A DNA stretch of 64,000 nt, taken from contig NW_024043372.1 of assembly GCF_014851395.1 (NCBI RefSeq), positions 5,469,490 to 5,533,489 on the forward strand, given 5' to 3'. Below, piece after piece: positions 46,048-56,000 of this stretch (position 1 is the first letter of the stretch; each line of letters begins with the position of its first letter). Below the pieces are notes generated by a model. That model saw only the letters and a program-made list of their open reading frames with translations. It had not been told where the DNA came from and did not search any database. This stretch comes from Micropterus salmoides. Its lineage: Eukaryota > Chordata > Actinopteri > Centrarchiformes > Centrarchidae. The position numbers and the translations under genes were made by a program.

Positions 46048-49000
46048 GTAAAACGTTTGCTGCTATTGGACTACTGATCTTAGAGATTACACTTGTTACA
46101 GCCTTGCTTATAAAATAATTAACCGGTTGATCTGGATTTGGTTATTTTCATTTTGTATTAGTTTAGTATAACACAGCCGCAATCCAGTCCTCTATTGTAA
46201 CTAACTAGTAGCCAACAAAGTAGAGTACAAAGTACTGTTTTTCTAGAAAGGAAAATGTACAACAGTCTGTGGGCACTTTGCACTAACTAACCCTCACATG
46301 ATGTAGATTATAGTCTGTCCACCAGAGAGCACTGACTTCACTGTTAAATGTCCCACCCTGCAAATCTTGGTCACAAAAAATTTACTTAACAGGAACTGTT
46401 TGTTTTATGTGATGAAAAAACATGATGTGTGTTAAAATAAAGATACACCATTATGGAAATGATCAATATCATTAAATTAAAAGAAACTTCTGACAACTGG
46501 GCACTGAAAGTCTGTGATCCACTGATTCAAAATGCTGTCTGCTGACAGAAACCATGTAAGTTGCATTGATAGAGAGCTCATTCAGACCAGTCTGCCTAAT
46601 CGTTTCAGCTTAAGTTAGCTACCGTTAGCTAAGTTAAATATTTAGGGGTGGTTATAACAACAGACAGGAAAACCAGACAAGAACAAAATATTGAGATTGG
46701 TATATAGAAAAGTAAATCTATACTTAATTCTTGGTTACAGATGGATTTATCTATTTTTGGAAGGGTGTTAATTACTAAAATTTAATCATTATCTAGAGTT
46801 ATGTACTCCGTGTTTTCTCAAGCCGTCACTGATAATTTAATTACATCAACGAATCAAACTAATTTTAACTTTATTTGGGAAAACAGACATCACTATTTAA
46901 GAAAAGGAGATGTTGTAAAATCGCTAGAAGAAGGGGGTTTAAATGTCATTGACTATGAGGCCATGAATGGAGTGATAAAACTTAAACGGTTACAGAAATT
47001 CACACAAAATAGTGATAGCTTCTGGTTTAATATTCCTTCTGAAATATTTGATAAATGTGGGGGGATTGATTTTTTATTAAGATGTGATTTTGGTGTTGCT
47101 AAACTTCCTGCTGTCCAAATTTCATGAGCAGGTTCTCCTTTATTGGAAAATGATTTATAAACACAACTTCACCCCACATTGTAGTCCCACATGGATTAAT
47201 AGGTGTATTATGGTGAAAGGAAAATCTTTATGTCACTGTGAGTGGGTAGTGGGGAGTGGGTAATTCTTTACAAGAAAGCCTTGAAATATATGAAAACAAG
47301 CCTTGGAAGTGATTAGACCTCTTGTGTTATTTTGTTTTTTACTTATTTATTTCTCACATGTATTTTATTTTAATTTGGTACACCGGCTTTCGATGGACAA
47401 CACTAACAGTGCGTTGAGTAACGCTCATGCTACAACAGCCTACGGACACCAATCGGGAGAACGCAGTCTGGAGCAGCAAGGCAGGGAGGGACCAATGAAC
47501 ATGAAATTAAATTCTAACACAAATTAAATGCAATTTAGGAAGATGCTAAATTTATAGATGGTAAAATATATCATCTGCGATGGACTGGCGACCTGTCCAG
47601 GGTGTACCCTGCCTTTCGCCCAATGTCAGCTGGGATAGGCTCCAGCCCCCCACGACCCTGTACGCAAATTAAGCGGTTGATGATGGATGGGTGGATGAAA
47701 ATATATCATGATAATAATCCCTTTTTTTTAACCCTGTCTAACATGATGTGAACTTTGGTTTTTGATCTACAGGTTGTGAGGCCTTGTCTAAAGTGAAGGA
47801 ATGTGCATTAGGATGGATTGAATTCACCTGCAAATATCCAAAACCAAATGTAACATATCAAAGTATTGATGTAGTTACTCCCAAAGAAACCATACGTAGC
47901 TCTGAGAAGAATGTGTGGGAAAACAAAGGCAGAGTTTCCCTGTACCATGATACAAGAAACAAAAAGCTCAGAGTGGCCATCAAACAACTTGAACGTGAGG
48001 ACTTCGGGGACTATAAGTGTAAATTTCACCAACGATCGGACTCATCCCAGGACACAGAGGAAGTGAAATTGGATGTTGGTAAGAGACACTCATTTTCATT
48101 CAAATCCATTCTTTGGATCCAGTGCTTAAATATATACATATTAAAATGATAAGAACCCAATGCAAATAATGAATTTAATGCCATTTCAGAAACATATTCT
48201 GTTTGTTTTTATGTGTAGAGTCACATATCAATTAATACATTGTTGAAATCAGATTAATTCAGCTTTCATACATGTCAAGTTTGGTGCCATTATTCCAAAT
48301 ATAATATGGAAGTGTTTTGACTCCAATTCCACATTCAGTAGAGTCACTTTCTGTTTTAAGTCATCATCTACTCAGATAAGCAAAATGGAAATCAGTTTCG
48401 CAGTAAAGATCAAATGCCAATAAAAGCAGATGTAACATGATTCACACTTTACTGTATGAGTGTGGTGATTTGCATTTACATCATGTGTTAGCACATTATC
48501 ACAGTGTTAGATTTTATGTTTTACCTTTCTTGTTTATTTGCAGAGACAGACGGCTGCCAGGGACAATTTATTCAAACTGCGTACAGAACAGCTAAAACCA
48601 CCATCACATGTGATTACACAGGAAACAAATACAAGTTCTTCTGCAAACAGAACGGTTCAATCTGTGAGGATATTTCATCAACAAAATCCTCTCTGAAGTC
48701 AAACGGGACATTCACTCTCACAGAAACCAACAGTAGCTTCAGCATGTCCATCAGTAACGTGTCCTCACATGATGCTGGTGTCTACTGGTGTGGAGTGGAA
48801 ACACATGAAGGAAGTTACAGAGCTGCTCTCAGAAAGATACAGCTGGAGGTTGAAGGTGAGCAGCACACATCTGACACTTTTAGCTTTGATTTACTCACAC
48901 CAGTCAAGGTATCTCTGAAATATATTGTTAAATACAGTCACTGATAAAAGATGCTGTGTGTCTGTCTCTGTCTGCAGATACACCTAGCTTCACATGTTCT

Positions 49001-49300
49001 CCAACTGTTGGCCATAATCTGACATACTGGTGTCGATATCCAAATGGTGCTCCGATAAACAAATTCATCTGTAAGGGAGAAGATCCATCTATATGTCAAC
49101 CTCTAGTAAGCACCGCACAGCCAAAGAAGAACACTGGGAGGTTTTCCATGAAGGAGCACAAAGACAAGAGAAATGTCACCATAACACTGAGAAACGTAAC
49201 AACAGACGACTCTGGGACGTACTGGTGTGGAGCAGAAACCACTGACAAAACACGCAGCAACAAATTCTTCGACAAACTGGTGATGACTGTAGGTGAGTGA
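46008..49300 (+). CDS. Gene D: three-Ig CD300/pIgR-like protein with no TM exon, possibly secreted
   Basis: Exons: 46008-46047 signal (MKIFLLLFLSLMT), 47773-48078 D1, 48544-48855 D2, 48978-49292 D3. All open, phase 1. About 300 bp after D3 the sequence becomes the promoter of gene E, so no stalk, TM or tail exon exists in unit D. If the D3 donor is not used, the frame stops at TGA 49298-49300 (VGE) and an ATTAAA signal sits 150 bp later (49450-49455), giving a soluble three-Ig protein. Alternatively D exons could splice over E exon 1 into E exons, giving up to six Ig domains in frame. Both are inference. D1 has one codon-pair insertion (SSQDTEE) compared with A-C. Confidence 0.7.
46620..47290 (+). 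mobile_element. L1-type LINE remnant in gene D intron 1
   Basis: The frame 46801-47127 reads FNFIWENRHHYLRKGDVV then GGLNVIDYEAMNGVIKLKRL, the text found near the C-terminus of L1/Tx1-type ORF2 in fish. A downstream part present in gene E is deleted here. Confidence 0.6.
47577..47700 (-). repeat. Common teleost interspersed repeat
   Basis: GCGATGGACTGGCGACCTGT to GGGATAGGCTCCAGCCCCCC, ending in GATGGATGG. Also in E at 52563-52686; a diverged relative in the opposite orientation at 324-425. Confidence 0.6.
47773..48078 (+). CDS. Gene D exon 2, Ig V-type domain D1
   Basis: 306 nt. EFTCKYPKPN, WENKGRVSLYHD, EDFGDYKCKF. Confidence 0.8.
48079..48543 (+). other. Gene D intron 2
   Basis: No feature; unlike the corresponding A-C introns except for the last 20 or so bases. 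Confidence 0.5.
48544..48855 (+). CDS. Gene D exon 3, Ig V-type domain D2
   Basis: 312 nt. TITCDYTG, KFFCKQNGSIC, SSHDAGVYWCG. Confidence 0.85.
48978..49292 (+). CDS. Gene D exon 4, Ig V-type domain D3
   Basis: 315 nt. LTYWCRYPNG, FICKGEDPSIC, DDSGTYWCGAE. VGE stop on read-through at 49298-49300. Confidence 0.85.
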
Positions 49301-49449
49301 TGTTGTTTTATTGTGTAGATGTAAGCTGACCCTGGTTCACATTGACGGAGGGTAACTGGTTTTATGGCTGGACTACTGCCAAGTGTTCACACACAACGCA
49401 ATAATGTGAATACACACAACCCGGGATTACTACAGATGTATGAACCCAA

Positions 49450-49455
49450 ATTAAA
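49450..49455 (+). terminator. Candidate poly(A) signal of gene D
   Basis: ATTAAA 150 bp after the read-through stop. The same hexamer is at 54437-54442 in E. Confidence 0.3.
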
Positions 49456-49790
49456 CATTTTTATGTGGTTTCTGTGATTCAGTTTGTTGCCGAAATAACT
49501 ACAATATGATGCCGTTTTGTTAGACATATGAATTCATGCTTTGTCAGGTCTGTCAGCAAGACAACAACTTTGAAAATGTTTGTTTTCTGAATGAATGATC
49601 TATGAAGTAAATAATTTAATAGCAGATCATGAATAATGATGAGGTTGAACCCATTACAGTCTGTTGTTATAACTGTTGACCAGACATTTCTCTCTGACAT
49701 ATAATATTTCATATCAGGGACTTTCTAATAGGAAAGATGTATTTTCTCTCTTTACAGTCATTTCCTATTTACTGTGTAAATGAAGTAATG

Positions 49791-49797
49791 TATAAAG
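49791..49797 (+). promoter_or_regulatory. TATA box of gene E
   Basis: TATAAAG, same context as in gene D. Confidence 0.45.
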
Positions 49798-49972
49798 TGG
49801 GAGGAGATGTGACTAACACTTAAAGAAGAAAGATAAAAGGGGAAGGATAGAAAATTTGGGAGTAGCTTTTAGGTATCATAAGATATACCTTCAAGAAATA
49901 GAGCTGTGCAGATAGAGGAGACCAACCAACAAGAGAAAACTTGTCTCTCAGAGGATCTCAGCATCCAACAAA

Positions 49973-50012
49973 ATGAAGATCTTTCTTCTTCTCTTCCTCT
50001 CACTGATGACAG
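49973..50012 (+). CDS. Gene E exon 1, signal peptide
   Basis: MKIFLLLFLSLMT, GTAAAA donor. Confidence 0.75.
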
Positions 50013-53000
50013 GTAAAACGTTTGCTGCTATTGGACTACTGATCTTAGAGATTACACTTGTTACAGCCTTGCTTATAAAATAATTAACCGGTTGATCTGG
50101 ATTTGGTTATTTTCATTTTGTATTAGTTTAGTATAACACAGCCGCAATCCAGTCCTCTATTGTAACTAACTAGTAGCCAACAAAGTAGAGTACAAAGTAC
50201 TGTTTTTCTAGAAAGGAAAATGTACAACAGTCTGTGGGCACTTTGCACTAACTAACCCTCACATGATGTAGATTATAGTCTGTCCACCAGAGAGCACTGA
50301 CTTCACTGTTAAATGTCCCACCCTGCAAATCTTGGTCACAAAAAATTTACTTAACAGGAACTGTTTGTTTTATGTGATGAAAAAACATGATGTGTGTTAA
50401 AATAAAGATACACCATTATGGAAATGATCAATATCATTAAATTAAAAGAAACTTCTGACAACTGGGCACTGAAAGTCTGTGATCCACTGATTCAAAATGC
50501 TGTCTGCTGACAGAAACCATGTAAGTTGCATTGATAGAGAGCTCATTCAGACCAGTCTGCCTAATCGTTTCAGCTTAAGTTAGCTACCGTTAGCCAAGTT
50601 AAATATTTAGGGGTGGTTATAACAACAGACAGGAAAACCAGACAAGAACAAAATATTGAGATTGGTATATAGAAAAGTAAATCTATACTTAATTCTTGGT
50701 TACAGATGGATTTATCTATTTTTGGAAGGGTGTTAATTACTAAAATTTAATCATTATCTAGAGTTATGTACTCCGTGTTTTCTCAAGCCGTCACTGATAA
50801 TTTAATTACATCAACGAATCAAACTAATTTTAACTTTATTTGGGAAAACAGACATCACTATTTAAGAAAAGGAGATGTTGTAAAATCGCTAGAAGCACAT
50901 TGTAGTCCCACATGGATTAATAGGTGTATTATGGTGAAAGGAAAATCTTTATGTCACTGTGAGTGGGTAGAGAGAGGGTCTATTTTGTAAATAAACAATT
51001 TTCAATGGTTATTAAGGTAATTCCACAGGCAATGGTGAACTTGGTTAGAGGCATGCTGTCTTATGAGGTAGTTGAGCCACGGATGCAGTCACTTTATATA
51101 GATGGACTGGATTTAAGAATAAGTGAGAACAAAATTATAAGGGGCGTCCTTACCTCTGAACTTTTCCCTTTACCATTAAAAAGGAAAAATATATTAAAAG
51201 ATCATTCTAAAGAAATTATAAGAAGATTAAAAACTAGATACTTCACTCTGCTTTTTTCTCACCAAAAACTCATTTTAAAATATTAAATGCTTTTTATCAT
51301 TGTAACCGACTGAACCACTGAAAGCGATTTAATATTGATAAGAATAATTGTACTTTCTGTGATGTGGATATAGAAACTTTAGAGCATTTGTTTATTGCTT
51401 GTAATTATATAAAATCCTTTTGGGTTTTATATAATTGGATATCTGAAAAGGACTCTCAAGCACCAGTGTTTTGTGATATTAGATTTGGAGTTATATTGAA
51501 GGATAAAAAAAAGAGACTTGATGTATAATGTGTTTAATTATTTTAGCTAAGCAGTTTATACATAAGTGTAGTTCCCCTTCGAGGGAACTCGAACTGCGTC
51601 GGTGACGACGCTATGGGAACGCCTTTGGGCGTGGCAGGACTGAAACATGAATGAAACTCCTCCAATCCCATTGGTGTTGCTAGAACGGTAGCGTGTGACG
51701 GCGTAACTGGAGGTGTATATAAGCACGCCAGCACACCGGACACATTAGCCTTTTTCTATTCAGCAGGAAAGCAGACCAGTTGCTGGTGTTTTTCGGGTCC
51801 CCCAAGGCTGGGATCCCCGCTTCTAAACACGCAATCAGCAACTGGATTGTTCAGACTATTTCCCTGGCCTATCAGGTGCGCGGGTTACCTTCACCTATGG
51901 CCATAAGGGCGCACTCTACTCGAGGCATGGCGGACTCTAGGGCCCTCCTCATAGGGGCTTCGCTCCAGGATTTGTGTGAGGCAGCTGGCTAGGCCACTCC
52001 TCACACTTTCATCCTTATGCTGCTTATATACGCCTCCAGTTACGCCGTCACACGCTACCGTTCTAGCAACACCAACAGCATTGGAGGAGTTTCATTCATG
52101 TTTCAGCCCTGCCACGCCCAAAGGCATTCCCATAGTGTTGTCACCGACGCAGTGTCTCGTTCCCCTTCTCGGGGAACAAGGGTTACATACGTAACCCGAG
52201 ACGATTTATGAAGGTAAGACCTCTGTTTTTGGTTTTTATGAAGGATTTAATTCTTTACAAGAAAGCCTTGAAATATATGAAAACAAGCCTTGGAAGTGAT
52301 TAGACCTCTTGTGTTATTTTGTTTTTTACTTATTTATTTCTCACATGTATTTTATTTTAATTTGGTACACCGGCTTTGGATGGACAACACTAACAGTGCG
52401 TTGAGTAACGCTCATGTTACAACAGCCTACGGACACCAATCGGGAGAACGCAGTCTGGAGCAGCAAGGCAGGGAGGGACCAATGAACATGAAATTAAATT
52501 CTAACACAAATTAAATGCAATTTAGGAAGATGCTAAATTTATAGATGGTAAAATATATCATCTGCGATGGACTGGCGACCTGTCCAGGGTGTACCCTGCC
52601 TTTCGCCCAATGTCAGCTGGGATAGGCTCCAGCCCCCCGCGACCCTGTACGCAAATTAAGCGGTTGATGATGGATGGGTGGATGAAAATATATCATGATA
52701 ATAATCCCTTTTTTTTAACCCTGTCTAACATGATGTGAACTTTTGTCTTTGATCTACAGGTTGTGAGGCCTTGTCTGAAGTGAAGGGATGTGCATTACGA
52801 TGGATTGAATTCACCTGCAAATATCCAAAACCAAATGTAACATATCAAAGTATTGATGTAGTTACTCCCAAAGAAACCATACGTAGCTCTGAGAAGAATG
52901 TGTGGGAAAACAAAGGCAGAGTTTCCCTGTACCATGATACAAGAAACAAAAAGCTCAGAGTGGCCATCAAACAACTTGAACGTTTGGACTTCGGGGACTA

Positions 53001-56000
53001 TCAGTGTAAATTTCACCAACGATCGGACTCATCCGAGGACACAGAGGAAGTGAAATTGGATGTTGGTAAGAGACACTCATTTTCATTCAAATCCATTCTT
53101 TGGATCCAGTGCTTAAATATATACATATTAAAATGATAAGAACCCAATGCAAATAATGAATTTAATGCCATTTCAGAAACATATTCTGTTTGTTTTTATG
53201 TGTAGAGTCACATATCAATTAATACATTGTTGAAATCAGATTAATTCAGCTTTCATACATGTCAAGTTTGGTGCCATTATTCCAAATATAATATGGAAGT
53301 GTTTTGACTCCAATTCCACATTCAGTAGAGTCACTTTCTGTTTTAAGTCATCATCTACTCAGATAAGCAAAATGGAAATCAGTTTCGCAGTAAAGATCAA
53401 ATGCCAATAAAAGCAGATTTAACATGATTCACACTTTACTGTATGAGTGTGGTGATTTGCATTTACATCATGTGTTAGCACATTATCACAGTGTTAGATT
53501 TCATGTTTTACCTTTCTTGTTTATTTGCAGAGACAGACGGCTGCCAGGGACAATTTATTCAAACTGCGTACAGAACAGCTAAAACCACCATCACATGTGA
53601 TCACACAGGAAACAAATACAAGTTCTTCTGCAAACAGAACGGTTCAATCTGTGAGGATATTTCATCAACAAAATCCTCTCTGAAGTCAAACGGGACATTC
53701 ACTCTCACAGAAACCAACAGTAGCTTCAGCATGTCCATCAGTAACGTGTCCTCACGTGATGCTGGTGTCTACTGGTGTGGAGTGGAAACACATGAAGGAA
53801 GTTACAGAGCTGCTCTCAGAAAGATAGAGCTGGAGGTTGAAGGTGAGCAGCACACATCTGACACTTTTAGCTTTGATTTACTCACACCAGTCAAGGTATC
53901 TCTGAAATATATTGTTAAATACAGTCACTGATAAAAGATGCTGTGTGTCTGTCTCTGTCTGCAGATACACCTAGCTTCACATGTTCTCCAACTGTTGGCC
54001 ATAATCTGACATACTGGTGTCGATATCCAAATGGTGCTCCGATAAACAAATTCATCTGTAAGGGAGAAGATCCATCTATATGTGAAACTCTAGTAAGCAC
54101 CGCACAGCCAAAGAAGAACACTGGGAGGTTTTCCATGAAGGAGGACAAAGACAAGAGAAATGTCACCATAACACTGAGAAACGTAACAACAGACGACACT
54201 GGGACATACTGGTGTGGAGCCAAAAGCACTGACGAAACACGCAGCAACAAATTCTTCCACAAACTGGTGATGACTGTAGGTGAGTGATGTTGTTTTATTG
54301 TGTAGATGTAAGCTGACCCTGGTTCACATTGACGGAGGGTAACTGGTTTTATGGCTGGACTACTGCCAAGTGTTCACACACAACGCAATAATGTGAATAC
54401 ACACAACCCGGGATTACTACAGATGTATGAACCCAAATTAAACATTTTTATGTGGTTTCTGTGATTCAGTTTGTTGCCGAAATAACTACAATATGATGCC
54501 GTTTTGTTAGACATATGAATTCATGCTTTGTCAGGTCTGTCAGCAAGACAACAACTTTGAAAATGTTGTTTTCTGAATGTAGTTCGGATCAAAAAATGTA
54601 AACGCTCCATATAGCACCCTTCTAGTCTTTTCAACCACTCAAAGCACTTTTACACTACATCTGCATTCACTCACATTTATACACTAAGGGCTCAAACATG
54701 CATACACTGGCAGGGGAATTCAGGGTTCAGTATCTTGCCCAAGGACACTTCGACATGCAGCCCGGAGGAGCCGGGGATTGACCTGCCGTCCTTCCAATTA
54801 ACGGGCAACCCGCTCTACCTCCTGAGCCACAGCCACCGCAACATCAGAGAGCTCTGGAAGCCCACTGACGACAACAACAGTGGAACTGGAAACATACGGT
54901 AGCTTGCTACCGAGAAGTGCGAGTAAAGATAAATGAACTTTTTAATCCCCAAAAATTTAAATAAAAAGTTAATTTAACAAAAGCAAGTTCTCAGAGCATA
55001 ATCCAGTCTGACTGCGGGTGTTAAGTTGTCCAAAAGCTGCAGCACTGCCGTTTCTTCTACACTTCCCCCTAGCTAAGCAGCTCTCGGCTGGCCAGCGGAG
55101 AATTACTGCCCTGCTCTGCCTGGTTCTTTCCAAACAACGCTCTGCTGCTGACGGTGATGTCTAGACAATGTCAACACCGATAGGCTACCACAACATAGAC
55201 TCATGCAACTTTCTTGCTCAAGTTGAAAATTTCCAACTTGCGCAAATCCCGTTGCGTCGCCGGCAGAGCCCCCTCCGCAGGACAGGAAATTATGTCTCTC
55301 TGCGTATTTGCATTGACTTTGTATGTAATCATGCCACCCTAAACCCTCAACTTGCATAGCACAGTAAGGGTTTTTCTGTCAAATTTTTTGCTAAATTACA
55401 ATGTTTTATTTTTTTTTCCAGTATCACCAGCAGTCATAACAGCAGTATTACCAGCAGTACCAGCAGTACCACCAAGAGTACCAGAAGTAACGACAGCAGT
55501 ACCAGCAGTATCACCAGCAGTATCACCAGCAGTATCACTAGCAGTATCACCAGCAGTATCACCAGCAGTATCACCTACAGTATCACCTGAGGTATCATCA
55601 GGAATATCACCAGCAGTATCACCAGCAGTATCACCTACAGTATCACCTGAGGTATCATCAGGAATATCACCAGCAGCATCACCAGCAGTATCACCAGCAG
55701 TATCACCAGCAGCATCACCACCAGCAGCATCACCAGCAGCATCACCAGCAGTATCACCTACAGTATCACCTGAGGTATCATCAGAAATATCACCAGTAGT
55801 ATCACCAGCAGCATCAACAACAGTATCACCAGCAGTATCACCAACAGTATCACCAGCAGCATCACCAGCAGTATCACCAGCAGTATCACCAGCAGTATCA
55901 CCTGAGGTATCATCAGGAATATCACCAACAGTATCACCAGCAGCATCACCAGCAGTATCACCAGCAGTATCACCTGAGGTATCATCAGGAATATCACCAA

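Larger units (their letters stand above)
45634..49595 (+). repeat. Segmental tandem duplication, copy 1 (gene D unit)
   Basis: TGATCTATGAAG begins this unit and the next (about 49596). Unit D is 3.96 kb; unit E (49596-54579) is longer because of extra L1 and DIRS sequence in intron 1. Promoter, all four exons and introns match closely. Confidence 0.8.
49596..54579 (+). repeat. Segmental tandem duplication, copy 2 (gene E unit)
   Basis: Matches 45634-49595 except for the DIRS insertion and different L1 deletions; similarity ends at TTCTGAATG (54571-54579), exactly where copy 1 joins copy 2. Confidence 0.8.

Noticed and set aside
47303..47527. 74-residue frame repeated at 52290-52514
   Set aside because: Lies in the tail of the L1 remnant and its flank in intron 1 of D and E; no domain and no splice context.
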